A stretch of 64,000 nt of DNA from G963923945 sp965199175 (GCA_965199175.1 OZ240684.1:1736001-1800000); one strand, 5' to 3'. Shown: positions 34,450 to 44,295, counted from the first letter of the stretch. A program made the numbers and translations. Notes: generated from the sequence alone by a model not told the origin.

Positions 34450-35145
34450 CTAGGATGCCACACTCAGACAATAACCACCTTGACCAGTCAGGATAATTTT
34501 CTGCTGAGATGGAGAATCCTCAATCTTCTGGCGCAACCGATAGATATGGGTTTCCAGCGTATGGGTAGTTACCCGGTTGTTATACCCCCAGATTTTATTC
34601 AGCATCGTCTGGCGATCCACAAACGCACCACCGGCCCGGTAAAGCAATTTAAGAATCGCGGTTTCTTTCTCCGTGAGGTAGATCTTGTATTGATCTTCTG
34701 AATCGAGAAGCAATTTAGCACCCGGCCGGAACCGATAGGGACCAATCGTCAGATTGGCCTCGTCGCTTTTCTCATATTGGCGTAACTGTGCCCGCATCCG
34801 CGCCAATAAGACCCCAAAGCGAAACGGCTTGGTAACATAGTCATTGGCTCCGGCATCTAAACCCTGAATTGTATCGGCTTCGGTATCTGCAGCCGTCAAC
34901 ATAATAACCGGAATGCTCACCCCGGATTGGCGAAATATCTGACATAATTCCCGTCCATCCATGTCCGGCAGGCCAATATCCAGCAGAATAATGTCATATT
35001 GGTTCTCCTTCAAAATGGCCAGAGCTGTTGCTGCATGATCAGACTGATCAACACTGAATTCACGGTCAATTTCCAACTGCTCAACCAGAGAGTGGCTCAA
35101 AGCAGTATCGTCTTCAATGATGAGAACTTTTTTCGTCGATACCAT
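34450..35145 (-). CDS. OmpR/PhoB-family response regulator (orphan)
   Basis: 231 residues: receiver domain with acidic pocket EDD (11-13), phospho-acceptor D56 in LLDIGLPDMDG, T84 and K106 (YVTKPF), then a winged-helix DNA-binding domain (about 130-228, LTEKETAILKLLYRAGGAFVDRQTMLNKIWG, THTLETHIYRLRQKIE). No histidine kinase lies next to it, so the partner is unknown. The winged helix has the usual GYCL ending. It is surrounded by gene-poor DNA on both sides. Confidence 0.93.
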   Translation of the reverse strand: MVSTKKVLIIEDDTALSHSLVEQLEIDREFSVDQSDHAATALAILKENQYDIILLDIGLPDMDGRELCQIFRQSGVSIPVIMLTAADTEADTIQGLDAGANDYVTKPFRFGVLLARMRAQLRQYEKSDEANLTIGPYRFRPGAKLLLDSEDQYKIYLTEKETAILKLLYRAGGAFVDRQTMLNKIWGYNNRVTTHTLETHIYRLRQKIEDSPSQQKIILTGQGGYCLSVAS

Positions 35146-35409
35146 GGAAATATCACCTTAAGAGGTCTTTTTTACCAATTTTTGACAAAAAACATACTCT
35201 CATAACCCTGATGAATGATAATATATCCAGAAATGCAGCTCTGTAAAACAAGTGTCAATAAAAAGACCAGAAAAGACGTTGCAAACGACAGAATAAAAAG
35301 CATGAAAAAAGATTCTACGGGGAAAACAATCACCTGAACATGATACAATTATGTACAAAAAGCCAGTTACAGGCGAAACCAGATTTGAAAAAACCGATAA
35401 TAGCAACCC

Positions 35410-36561
35410 ATGATTCCCCCATCATCATGTGATCATCACATGTCCCGGAAATATATCATGGTCGAAAGAGCCGCCGATGATTTAGGCCGCGGCTATCCGG
35501 TTGCCCTTGCTCTTGCTCAAGGGCCTTCTCCGGCCGTTTTGGTGTTGGCGGTTGAAACCATGACCGATGCAACCCTCAGTCAGGCGACCAGCTGGAGCAA
35601 CGGACCACCCGCCCTGATCTTATCTCAGCGTCGAGCCGCCGTTCTGGCCCTGAATTTCACCGCATCTGCTGATGAAAACAGCAACGGGGCCGTACCAGCT
35701 CTTTTTGCGTTGCCATCAGGTATTTCAGCCGATGATATACGTGCCTTAGCAGATCCGACAACCCCGGATGCGGCTGGTCCATATGGGCATCTGCCACCAT
35801 CAGATATGTCTGGTGCGACTGCCCGACCAGCCCTTTTATTAAGCCGCATAGCCAACCTCATGCCGGCTGTTTTGATGTTTCCTCTGGACGTCAAACCAGA
35901 AGAATTTACCGCCTGGGCCGGAAAAAACGGTCTTCTTTATGCTGAAAGCAAAGCCATCAGTACCCCTGCCCCCCTGACCATGATCCGGGTCGCCCGGGCC
36001 CGTTTGCCGATGCCGGTTTGTGACAATGCCTATGTCAGTGCCTTTCGCTCCAACAATGGTCGACACGAACATTACGCCATTGAAATAAATGATCCGGACT
36101 GTCAAAAACCAGTACTCACCCGCATCCATTCACAATGCTTCACCGGCGACGTCTTAGACAGTTTGCGCTGTGATTGTGGGGGTCAGCTAAAAACCGCCCT
36201 GGAAGCCATCGTAAAAGCCGGAAGCGGTGTGGTATTGTATATGATCCAGGAAGGACGCGGGATTGGTTTAGCCAGCAAACTCAAGGCCTATCAATTACAA
36301 GATCACGGTTTTGATACCTTTTCGGCCAATCATCAGCTTGGTTACGAAGATGACGAACGCAGCTTTGCTGCTGCTGCTGCTATATTGGATCATTTCGGAA
36401 TCAAAAAGATACGTTTGCTAACCAATAATCCGAAAAAAATCAATGCTCTGGCATCCAGCGGCATCACAGTAACCCAACGGGTTCCCCTGCCGCCTGTGAA
36501 CAACCCCCATAATGCTGACTATCTGAAGGCTAAATATCACTCTGGTGGCCATTTATTCTGA
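35410..36561 (+). CDS. ribA: GTP cyclohydrolase II with degenerate RibB-like N-terminal domain
   Basis: Opens GTP for riboflavin synthesis. The C-terminal half (from about 195) is a complete cyclohydrolase II: the zinc cysteines in RIHSQCFTGDVLDSLRCDCGGQL, MIQEGRGIGLASKLKAYQLQ and NHQLGYEDDERSF, ending in NNPKKINALASSGITV. The N-terminal 190 residues (VERAADDLGRGYPVAL, ALLLSRIANLMPAVLMFP) occupy the place of dihydroxybutanone-phosphate synthase but lack its catalytic acidic motif, as known for long alphaproteobacterial RibA proteins. ATG 35440 or 35458 may be the true start. Confidence 0.92.
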   Translation: MIPPSSCDHHMSRKYIMVERAADDLGRGYPVALALAQGPSPAVLVLAVETMTDATLSQATSWSNGPPALILSQRRAAVLALNFTASADENSNGAVPALFALPSGISADDIRALADPTTPDAAGPYGHLPPSDMSGATARPALLLSRIANLMPAVLMFPLDVKPEEFTAWAGKNGLLYAESKAISTPAPLTMIRVARARLPMPVCDNAYVSAFRSNNGRHEHYAIEINDPDCQKPVLTRIHSQCFTGDVLDSLRCDCGGQLKTALEAIVKAGSGVVLYMIQEGRGIGLASKLKAYQLQDHGFDTFSANHQLGYEDDERSFAAAAAILDHFGIKKIRLLTNNPKKINALASSGITVTQRVPLPPVNNPHNADYLKAKYHSGGHLF

Positions 36562-36824
36562 TGCCAAATCGATAAAGCTGTCTTGATCTCAGACCATAAT
36601 CTGGTTGTCATGGGTTGATTGATCAATACGCATATTCGGTCATTGTGGTGATTGAGCCGCTTTTGGTGCATTTTTTGCTTGTCTTATTGTTCTGTCATCA
36701 GACTCTGTATCTGACTGAACCGGACATAAAAACCAGCAGCACCCCGAATAAAAATCGCATAACACCCAAAATATACCGCCTTTCATTCCAGAATCAGCCC
36801 CTCTGATCCCCATGACCGCATCCG

Positions 36825-37610
36825 ATGCTTGAGCAAACGACATTCTACCCCCAATCGACCCGTGACTCTCCCCCATTGCATGGCAATCAACCCCCCCAAG
36901 CCACCCCAGCGGAGTCATCAACACATGGATTCAGCGTATTCAGTACGCTGGTGGATACTCTCAATCCTCTCCACCATATTCCTGTTTTATCTGGTTTCTA
37001 TCGCCATTTAACCGGCCAGGAAATCGGAATTCTTCCCCGCATCGCCAGCGGTGTATTATTGGGTGGCCCGATTGGGGCCGGTGCCGCCATCATCGGAAAT
37101 TTGATTGAAAGCACCATCAGCAATGATACAGACCAGCATCATTCTCATCAACCGGACGCATCCTCCACTCAGTTGGCTTCGACTCTTCAAAACACTACAC
37201 CCCTTTGGTATCTGGCCGGGTCCCCCGGAGCTCCGCAGACAAAATCAAACATCAAAAACAGTGTTCCAGAATACCAAAACACCCCAAACAGGGCGATTGC
37301 CAGCATCTCTGAACAAAAGGCTGCTGACAGCCAGACACAGCCTCCGGATGAAAAAACTCCCTCACATTTTTATCACAGGCTGAATTCTCAGACCGCTTCA
37401 ACAATCCAGGCGATTGTCCAGACTCATCCTCACCCATCGACCGCTCTTCACACAGAAAAACAACCCAACCACCTCATAGAGACCAGCACCCCTTCCCTGA
37501 AAACAAACACAGCAAATCTCCAGAAATCCACGGCTTCATCCAGGCCACCCTCTACTGCCGCATTCCATACAGATATGACCCAGGGTCTGGGCTTCTATCG
37601 GCATATGTAA
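36825..37610 (+). CDS. Conserved hypothetical protein with Gly-rich hydrophobic core
   Basis: 261 residues; only the part 40-95 looks conserved: DTLNPLHHIPVLSGFYRHLTGQEIG followed by a Gly/Ala-rich hydrophobic stretch (ASGVLLGGPIGAGAAIIGNLI). This kind of sequence recurs in alphaproteobacterial hypothetical proteins encoded by L,D-transpeptidase genes; the rest is Thr/Ser/Gln/His-rich and probably disordered. No enzyme motif is seen. The hydrophobic segment could associate with the membrane. Existence of the gene is likely but the start (36825 is a non-conserved ATG region) is uncertain. Confidence 0.65.
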   Translation: MLEQTTFYPQSTRDSPPLHGNQPPQATPAESSTHGFSVFSTLVDTLNPLHHIPVLSGFYRHLTGQEIGILPRIASGVLLGGPIGAGAAIIGNLIESTISNDTDQHHSHQPDASSTQLASTLQNTTPLWYLAGSPGAPQTKSNIKNSVPEYQNTPNRAIASISEQKAADSQTQPPDEKTPSHFYHRLNSQTASTIQAIVQTHPHPSTALHTEKQPNHLIETSTPSLKTNTANLQKSTASSRPPSTAAFHTDMTQGLGFYRHM

Positions 37611-37779
37611 ACCCCGGATATCCCGAAGCCAGACATGATATCATAAAGAATAAGATCACAAGGGACATCATCCCCGGAGGCAACACCAAGGGTTGAACCA
37701 CATAGTCATGTTTTAACTCATTGATACATCAATCATTTGATACATAATCCATCGTTACCGGAATTTTCTGTGCACTGAT

Positions 37780-38310
37780 ATGCGTATTCTCGTACGTCCC
37801 GGCCCCGATTCGCGGCGTGGCTATCTCTACGTCACCGGACGCCGCATCCCATGTATATTGGGAAAAAATGGAATAAACAGGAACAAATATGAGGGTGATG
37901 GCACAACACCGACCGGCCAGTTCCCTTTACGTATGCTGCTCTACCGCCGGGATCGATTATCGGTAGTGGGGCATCTGCCAATCCGCTGCATCAAGGCATG
38001 TGATGGTTGGTGCGATGATCCGAAACATCCAGACTATAACCGCCTGGTCCGGCGTCCCCATTCCGGGCAGTGTGAACAGCTCTGGCGTCCGGATCGCTTG
38101 TATGACCTGATTGTGGTGATTGGTTACAACGATTCGCCTCCTCAAAGCCACAGAGGAAGTGCTATTTTTATTCATGCAGCCCGGATAGGAGGATCCTATC
38201 ACACCCGTTATACCCAGGGATGTATTGCCGTATCCCGGTCGGCTTTGCGTTGGCTGGCCATCACGATACGCCGGGCTGCCCGGATCGAGATCAAACCGGC
38301 TTCGGAGTAA
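37780..38310 (+). CDS. L,D-transpeptidase (YkuD-domain) family protein
   Basis: 176 residues, a compact YkuD domain: GDGTTPTGQFPLRMLLYR near the N-terminus, IFIHAAR with His132 and the nucleophile C148 in YTQGCIAVS, the family's HxGC-type active site. These enzymes form 3-3 crosslinks or attach lipoproteins to peptidoglycan. No signal peptide is visible, as in related alphaproteobacterial single-domain members (DUF-type L,D-transpeptidases), so export is unexplained. Its 3' end overlaps the convergent yggS by 20 bp. Confidence 0.9.
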   Translation: MRILVRPGPDSRRGYLYVTGRRIPCILGKNGINRNKYEGDGTTPTGQFPLRMLLYRRDRLSVVGHLPIRCIKACDGWCDDPKHPDYNRLVRRPHSGQCEQLWRPDRLYDLIVVIGYNDSPPQSHRGSAIFIHAARIGGSYHTRYTQGCIAVSRSALRWLAITIRRAARIEIKPASE

Positions 38311-38980
38311 CAGAGCGTTCCCCGAAAATTGCCGAACCAAGACGCAAATGGGTCGCCCCAAAACGCACCGCAGTCTCAAAATCACCGCTCATCCCCATGC
38401 TCAAATGGACCAAACCGTTGCGCATGGCAATCTGGCGCAGTAAGGCAAAATGGAGTCCAGCAGGTTCATCGACTGGCGGAATACAGGTCAATCCGGTAAT
38501 TTCTAACCCGGTCTCATTACGACAAAATGCGATAAAATCATCGGCTTCTTTAGGAAAAACCCCGGATTTTTTAGTCTCTTCACCTGTATTAACCTGAATA
38601 TAAAGACGTGGCTTAAAGCCGGAACTCCCCAAAACTGTTTCCAGCTTACGGGCCAGTTTCTCCCGGTCAAGAACATGAATAACATCGAATAATTCAACCG
38701 CATCAGCCACTTTATTGGTTTGTAACGGCCCAATTAAATGCAGCTCTAAATCCAGACCAGTATCCAGCAATGCAGGCCATTTCTCCCTGGCTTCCTGGAC
38801 TCTGTTTTCCCCGAAAATTCTTTGTCCGGCCGCAATAGCCGCTTTGATACAAGAAACCGGAAAGGTCTTGGAAACAGCAATCAAAGAAATATCAGACCGA
38901 TGCCGATCCGCTTGTTGCGCCGCAAGAGCAATCCGCTCACTCACTGCTTTCAGGTTTTCGCCAATATTTGAGACAGACAT
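38291..38980 (-). CDS. YggS-family PLP homeostasis protein
   Basis: About 229 residues from the ATG at 38980 (the frame is open to a TTG at 39034). Single-domain fold-type III PLP-binding protein that buffers pyridoxal phosphate (YggS/PLPBP/YlmE). Seen: ISLIAVSKTFPVS with the PLP lysine, IFGENRVQEAREKW, LHLIGPLQTNKV, PRLYIQVNTGEE-like segment, GLTCIPP and the C-terminal LSMGMSGDFETAVRFGATHLRLGSAIFGER. No catalytic activity is known for the family. Confidence 0.95.
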   Translation of the reverse strand: MSVSNIGENLKAVSERIALAAQQADRHRSDISLIAVSKTFPVSCIKAAIAAGQRIFGENRVQEAREKWPALLDTGLDLELHLIGPLQTNKVADAVELFDVIHVLDREKLARKLETVLGSSGFKPRLYIQVNTGEETKKSGVFPKEADDFIAFCRNETGLEITGLTCIPPVDEPAGLHFALLRQIAMRNGLVHLSMGMSGDFETAVRFGATHLRLGSAIFGERSVTPKPV

Positions 38981-39115
38981 GCCTGAATCCGGTCTTGAAT
39001 TTCTGGAATTGATCACATCTCTTCTCTGAGCCAAGACAGCCCCAGCGTCAAGGCCAAACCAGCCGGTTAAAAATCATCCTCTCCAGCTATCGATTGAGAT
39101 GATATCATATTCTTT

Positions 39116-39838
39116 ATGAAACCTGCCGCCACAACAAGACGACACAGCCAAAAAAGCAGAATACCAAAAACCACCCTGGCAGAGATGGCTCATCCTCTCA
39201 TCCATCGCTCTGCCAAACGTCATTCAGGCATTACGGGCATAGTGCCCGGAGCCGTTCTGGTAATTGATTGGCAGCGGCTTCCCGACCCGGTGGCAGCTCT
39301 TGCTGAAAACAGCCTTATTTTACCGCGCAAAGCCACGATTTTGATCCGGACAGCCCCCCAACCGAAGCCACTGGCTGAGTATATCAGCCTGGCCCGGGCA
39401 GCCCGGGCCCGGGGTTATCAGGTTCTTGCTACGGCTGGTTTACGCAGCTTACCGACATATCTGATCTCTGGTCGCCATGTAGGAGAGGCCGCACGTCGTT
39501 TTCCTGCTTATCATGGCTGGGGATTGGGGCGGCGGCGATCACAGATTCTCACATTTGCTGTACATGATCTCCCTGGTTTGCGGAATGCCGCCTATTGGGG
39601 TGCAGCGACAGTTTTTCTCTCACCGTTTTTTACCACCGCCAGCCATCCCGGTCTCGCAGCCCTGACACCATGGCGGTCACGTGACTTGTGTCGGCGGTCC
39701 CGGGTCCCGGTTTTGGCTCTTGGTGGCGTCAATACCACCACTATGCGGCAGCTACGTCATGCGCGGATCACCGGTCTTGCCGGCCTTGATGGTTGGCGAG
39801 GGCAAAATACCTTGCCGCCCACCATATCAGAGGGTTAA
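39116..39838 (+). CDS. Thiamine-phosphate synthase-like (ThiE/TenI fold) protein
   Basis: 240 residues. After a basic N-terminus (about 1-50) there is a TIM-barrel segment: ILIRTAPQPKPLAEYISLARAARARGYQVLATA, AAYWGAATVFLSPFFTTASHPGLAALT and VPVLALGGVNTTTMRQLRHARITGLAGLDGW. The phrase FLSPFF-TxSHP and GGVN are the phosphate-binding elements of thiamine-phosphate synthase. The family member found next to leuS in alphaproteobacteria is a divergent form whose enzymatic activity has not been shown, so I give no symbol. Confidence 0.85.
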   Translation: MKPAATTRRHSQKSRIPKTTLAEMAHPLIHRSAKRHSGITGIVPGAVLVIDWQRLPDPVAALAENSLILPRKATILIRTAPQPKPLAEYISLARAARARGYQVLATAGLRSLPTYLISGRHVGEAARRFPAYHGWGLGRRRSQILTFAVHDLPGLRNAAYWGAATVFLSPFFTTASHPGLAALTPWRSRDLCRRSRVPVLALGGVNTTTMRQLRHARITGLAGLDGWRGQNTLPPTISEG

Positions 39839-39875
39839 AAACAGCACAGTTACCGGTCAGTGATCCCCATAATCA

Positions 39876-39905
39876 ACACCATATCGATAAACACCATATC
39901 GATAA
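39876..39905. repeat. Perfect 15-bp tandem duplication upstream of leuS
   Basis: ACACCATATCGATAA at 39876-39890 and 39891-39905; ends 17 bp before the leuS ATG, so copy number could alter the leader. Confidence 0.85.
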
Positions 39906-39922
39906 AAGACAAAGGGTCGGGT

Positions 39923-42514
39923 ATGAGTCGTTATAATTTTCGCGAAGTCGAACGCCGGTGGCAAAATGCCTGGAAAGAAGCTGGCTGTTTCCGGGCAGAT
40001 CGTTATCCAGACAGGCCCAAATATTATGTTCTTGAAATGTTTCCATATCCTTCCGGACGTATCCATATGGGCCATGTGCGTAACTACACTCTCGGCGATG
40101 TGATAGCCCGTTTCCGCCGCGCCCAGGGCTATGACGTTCTACATCCAATGGGTTGGGATGCTTTTGGCATGCCAGCCGAGAATGCCGCCATTGAAAATCA
40201 GTGCCATCCCAAAGAATGGACTGAGTCGAATATTGCACATATGCGGGACCAACTCAAAGCGATGGGGTTGTCTTATGACTGGGATCGTGAATTGGCCACC
40301 TGTGAGCCGGGTTATTACAAACATGAACAAAAAATATTCCTTGATTTTTTAGCACATGGCCTGGCTTACCGCAAAGAATCAACGGTGAACTGGGATCCGG
40401 TCGATGAAACCGTTCTTGCCAATGAGCAAGTGGTGGAAGGCAAAGGTTGGCGCTCTGGTGCCCTGGTTGAACGCCGGAAACTCAGCCAATGGTTTTTGCG
40501 TATTACCGATTTTGCCGAAGATCTGCGTATCGGCCTTGATGCCTTAAAACGCTGGCCAGAACGGGTGCGGGTAATGCAACATAATTGGATTGGTCACTCC
40601 CAGGGGGCCATCATCCAGTTTACCTTACAGGGCCGTTCGGACTCTCTGGCCGTTTATACCACCCGGCCCGATACGGTGTTTGGTGCCTCTTTTTGTGCCA
40701 TCGCGCCGGATCATCCTCTGGCTGGGGAATTGGCCGCTCAAAACCCAAAATTGGCCGCTTTTATTCAGGAATGCAATCGACTGGGAGTGAGTGAAGAAGT
40801 CATTGAACAGGCTGAAAAAAAAGGGTTTGATACCGGGCTGAAGGCTCTGCATCCTTTCGTTGAAGGCCAGCTTCTTCCGCTTTATGTCGCTAATTTTATT
40901 CTGATGGATTATGGAACCGGAGCCATTTTTGGCTGTCCGGCCCATGATCAACGGGATCTGGATTTTGCGCACCGCTACGCTCTTCCCATCCGGCCCGTGG
41001 TATCACCCAATGGTGAAGCTGTAGAAATTGGTGCCACAGCTCTCACCGGTGATGGTGTGGCCATCAATTCAGACTTTCTCAATGGTTTGACAACATCTCA
41101 GGCCAAAAAAGCAGCAACCAAGGCTCTCATCGCCAAAGGGCTGGGAACGGCTAAAACAGTCTATCGCTTGCGTGATTGGGGTATTTCTCGTCAGCGTTAC
41201 TGGGGCTGCCCTATTCCGGTTATTCACTGCCCGGATTGCGGAATCGTACCGGTTCCTGAAGACGCTCTGCCGGTTACCCTACCCGAAGATACAGGCAACC
41301 ACCATGCCGGAAATGTTCTGGAAACACATCCGGATTGGAAACATACCGCCTGCCCCCGATGCAACGGACCCGCCGAGCGTGAGACCGATACATTTGATAC
41401 TTTTTTTGAATCCTCCTGGTATTTTAACCGCTTTGCCGGACCTTGTGCTGATGCTCCCTTTGATCCTCAGGCATTGGCCCGATGGATGCCGGTTGATCAA
41501 TATATCGGCGGGATTGAACATGCTGTGCTTCATTTGCTTTATGCCCGCTTTTTTCAACGTGCCTTGCGGCATTGTGGATACCCTATCGGTGAATCAGCCA
41601 TTGAACCTTTCACCGGCTTGCTGACCCAGGGCATGGTCCGCCACCGTACATTTCAGGATGCAGAGGGAAAATGGCTGTACCCGGATGATGTTCATCAAAA
41701 CGGAGATCATTGGGTCACCAAAAACAATCAGCCGGTCAAAGCCGGCCGGGTCGAAAAAATGAGTAAATCAAAACGCAATCTGGTAGATCCGGCAGTCATT
41801 CTCGACTCTCACGGTGCCGATACGGCCCGGTTATTCATGCTTTCGGATTCGCCGCCTGAACGGGACTTAGAATGGTCAGAATCAGGAATTGACGGTATCT
41901 GGCGTTACCTCAACCGGCTATGGCGCCTGATCGACCAGAGTGCTGATATATTTCCCAAAACCGATACCAGGGACATATCCCTGGTCAGTCCGCAAACAGA
42001 TACTCTTGATCATCATGCTCTGGAATTACTGAAAGCCACCCACAAAACCATTGCCGCAGTGGAAACAGATCTCGAGGCCTTTCATTTCAACAAAGCTGTG
42101 GCCCGTATTCGTGAATTGACCAACCGGCTCGAAGAAATCGCTTTAGACAATTTTGATTCAGTCAATGGGTTGGCTGAGGTTTATCGTTTTTCAATCGAAA
42201 CATCTCTGTGCTTGTTCGCGCCAATGATTCCCCATTTCGCTGAAGAAGGCTGGAAACGTCTGGGGCACCAGACATTATTGGCTGAAACAGCATGGCCACA
42301 GGCCGATCCGGACATGATGACCGATCACCATGTGACCCTGGCCGTACAAATCAATGGCAAGCTGAAAACAACACTCACTCTGCCGCGCGATTCGACCCAA
42401 CCGGAGATCGAAAAAGCAGCCCTCGCCTTAGCACCAATGAGCCAGGCCATCAGTGGTAAAACCATACGGCGGGTCATCATTGTACCAGAGCGGGTGGTCA
42501 ATGTGGTTATTTAG
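39923..42514 (+). CDS. leuS: Leucyl-tRNA synthetase
   Basis: 863 residues, class I synthetase. Seen: MFPYPSGRIHMGHVRNY (HIGH signature), the editing domain with TTRPDTVFGASFC and FGCPAHDQRD, a zinc-binding-like CxxC pair (CPDCG; CPRCNG), FESSWYFNRF, EKMSKSKRN (KMSKS) and an anticodon-binding helical domain at the C-terminus. The frame is open 21 codons further upstream, but those codons are the tandem repeat and the ATG at 39923 (MSRYNFREVE) is the family start. leuS-lptE-holA is a standard alphaproteobacterial unit. Confidence 0.97.
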   Translation: MSRYNFREVERRWQNAWKEAGCFRADRYPDRPKYYVLEMFPYPSGRIHMGHVRNYTLGDVIARFRRAQGYDVLHPMGWDAFGMPAENAAIENQCHPKEWTESNIAHMRDQLKAMGLSYDWDRELATCEPGYYKHEQKIFLDFLAHGLAYRKESTVNWDPVDETVLANEQVVEGKGWRSGALVERRKLSQWFLRITDFAEDLRIGLDALKRWPERVRVMQHNWIGHSQGAIIQFTLQGRSDSLAVYTTRPDTVFGASFCAIAPDHPLAGELAAQNPKLAAFIQECNRLGVSEEVIEQAEKKGFDTGLKALHPFVEGQLLPLYVANFILMDYGTGAIFGCPAHDQRDLDFAHRYALPIRPVVSPNGEAVEIGATALTGDGVAINSDFLNGLTTSQAKKAATKALIAKGLGTAKTVYRLRDWGISRQRYWGCPIPVIHCPDCGIVPVPEDALPVTLPEDTGNHHAGNVLETHPDWKHTACPRCNGPAERETDTFDTFFESSWYFNRFAGPCADAPFDPQALARWMPVDQYIGGIEHAVLHLLYARFFQRALRHCGYPIGESAIEPFTGLLTQGMVRHRTFQDAEGKWLYPDDVHQNGDHWVTKNNQPVKAGRVEKMSKSKRNLVDPAVILDSHGADTARLFMLSDSPPERDLEWSESGIDGIWRYLNRLWRLIDQSADIFPKTDTRDISLVSPQTDTLDHHALELLKATHKTIAAVETDLEAFHFNKAVARIRELTNRLEEIALDNFDSVNGLAEVYRFSIETSLCLFAPMIPHFAEEGWKRLGHQTLLAETAWPQADPDMMTDHHVTLAVQINGKLKTTLTLPRDSTQPEIEKAALALAPMSQAISGKTIRRVIIVPERVVNVVI

Positions 42515-42594
42515 TGAGTTCAATTAGGCTTGGTCATACAAAGGCAACCGGTTTATGCTTTGTGATTGAATGAATTGATTGAAGCAGGATTCTA

Positions 42595-43161
42595 ATGAAG
42601 CGATTATCCGGCATTTCACGACCGATATGGGCCATCTGGGGGGTACTGATATCGGCTGGTTTTTTATCAACCGCTTGTGGGTTTTCACCGCTTTATCGTC
42701 AAAGTATCTCTGATTCAGTGGTCCCGAAAATGGCCCTTGTCGCTGTTGATGTGATCGCTGATCGCCGTGGTCAAATCCTGCGCAATCAATTACTCACGGC
42801 TTTTAATCCTCGTGGTTCTCCGGAAAAACCGCTCTATCGCCTGAAAATCACCCTGAAGGAATCCAGCGTCTCAACCGGGATACGGGCCGATGACACGCGG
42901 ACCCGTGGTAATTTAACCATTCGGGCATCTATTCGCCTTTGGCGACTGACAGACAATCAAATCATTTTTGAGGGAAAAACCAGCTCTACCGGCTCCTTTG
43001 ACATTTTTCGAAATCCCTATACCTCCTGGGTTGCTGAAAATGACGCCCGGAATAAAGCACTCACTCTCCTCGGCCAGGATATCAAAATCCGCGTTGCTGT
43101 TGCTTTAGGGAATGAATCTTCAGCCATACCGACAGCACAAAGATCAAAAGGACATTCCTGA
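42595..43161 (+). CDS. lptE: LPS-assembly lipoprotein LptE
   Basis: 188 residues. A lipoprotein signal with lipobox LSTAC (Cys about 28) is followed by GFSPLYRQ, the typical LptE beginning, and a mixed alpha/beta mature part. LptE plugs the LptD barrel that inserts lipopolysaccharide in the outer membrane. Sequence conservation is low; position between leuS and holA is decisive. It overlaps holA by one base (TGATG). Confidence 0.9.
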   Translation: MKRLSGISRPIWAIWGVLISAGFLSTACGFSPLYRQSISDSVVPKMALVAVDVIADRRGQILRNQLLTAFNPRGSPEKPLYRLKITLKESSVSTGIRADDTRTRGNLTIRASIRLWRLTDNQIIFEGKTSSTGSFDIFRNPYTSWVAENDARNKALTLLGQDIKIRVAVALGNESSAIPTAQRSKGHS

Positions 43162-44246
43162 TGATTCCCAAGCCATCACAGATCGAGGCTTACTTAGCCA
43201 AGCCTGATCCGGCCTGGCGTGTTATCCTGATTTATGGACCCGATAGTGGCCTGGTTGATGAACGTTGTCAGCATTTACTCAATACGATTCTTGGTGATCG
43301 TAACCGGGATCCCTTCCGTTACAGTGAGATTGATGCCACCACAATCGCTGCTGATCCATCGCGCCTGATTGATGAAGTTGAAATTTTGTCACCGCTTGGT
43401 CAACGAGCCGTCTTGATTCGTGCCCATGATAACGAACGGGCCGCTGAATCTCTGGCACCCCCCCTGAAGGCAGTTCTGTCCAACTCTGCACCGACGGCCA
43501 CTAATCCGGGCAGACATGATCGGGCTTCTGGTGATACGCTGGCAATCATTAAAGGCGGCGCATTGGCCAAAAGTTCTAAATTGCGCACGATCTGTGCAAC
43601 AGCGACCAATGCCGGTGTTATCCCCTGTTACCATGATGAGGGACAGAAATTGCGGGATATCATCCGTGATGGTCTGGCAGATCATCGTGTTCGCGCCTCC
43701 GCAGATGTCATTTCGTATTTGGAACAAACTCAGGGTGCCAACCGCTCAGCGACTCGTTGTGAAATCGAGAAACTGGCCCTTTATGTCGGACCCGGCGGCG
43801 TTATTGATCTGGAAATAGCTCAGCGGGTAACCGGTAGCAATGCCTCGATTGGCCTGGATCACCTCTGTCGGGCCTTAGCCAGTGGAAATGCTGAAAAGAC
43901 AGAAACAATCCTGGCACGTCTCACCGAAGATGGCATACCGGAAATCTTGTGGCTTCGGGCGGTTGCCCGCTATTTTTCCCGTCTCCATACAGCAGCCGGG
44001 CGCTGTGCCAATGGCCAGACCCCGGAACATGCTGTTGCTGATTTCCGGCCACCGGTATTTTTCAAGGATAAACCGGTATTTTTCGCTGCCTTGCAGAACT
44101 GGTCACCAGCACGTATCACAGCGATCTTAAGGCGCATACTGGAAGCCGAACGTGACTGTAAACGCAACAGTCAACTCGCTCCCCTTCTTGCTCATCGAAC
44201 CTTATTAGCCACAGCAGTCAGCCGCCGCTCATTTGCAAAAAATTGA
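43161..44246 (+). CDS. holA: DNA polymerase III subunit delta
   Basis: 361 residues. HolA is the subunit of the clamp loader that opens the beta clamp. It has the AAA-like fold without Walker A: VILIYGPDSGLVDERCQHL, LIDEVEILSPLGQRAVLIRAHD, GALAKSSKLRTICATATNAGVIPCYHDEG, LEQTQGANRSATRCEIEKLALY and a C-terminal helical collar (GLDHLCRALASGNAEKTETILARLTEDGI). It contains a locally doubled sequence at 44056-44090 (PVFFKDKPVFF), a small in-frame duplication. Confidence 0.93.
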   Translation: MIPKPSQIEAYLAKPDPAWRVILIYGPDSGLVDERCQHLLNTILGDRNRDPFRYSEIDATTIAADPSRLIDEVEILSPLGQRAVLIRAHDNERAAESLAPPLKAVLSNSAPTATNPGRHDRASGDTLAIIKGGALAKSSKLRTICATATNAGVIPCYHDEGQKLRDIIRDGLADHRVRASADVISYLEQTQGANRSATRCEIEKLALYVGPGGVIDLEIAQRVTGSNASIGLDHLCRALASGNAEKTETILARLTEDGIPEILWLRAVARYFSRLHTAAGRCANGQTPEHAVADFRPPVFFKDKPVFFAALQNWSPARITAILRRILEAERDCKRNSQLAPLLAHRTLLATAVSRRSFAKN

Positions 44247-44259
44247 TCAATACTCTCTG

Positions 44260-44283
44260 GCTGGAAATATGATTCTTTCCAGC
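44260..44283. terminator. Hairpin between convergent holA and parB
   Basis: Perfect GCTGGAAA (44260-44267) and TTTCCAGC (44276-44283) arms around 8 nt, between the two stop codons. No T-tract follows on either strand, so termination would have to be non-canonical. Confidence 0.4.
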
Positions 44284-44295
44284 AAAAGAAAATTC

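Noticed and set aside
35146..35409. FMN riboswitch upstream of ribA
   Set aside because: No RFN-element core (GAGGATCA-like and GGGTGC-like segments) was found in the region.
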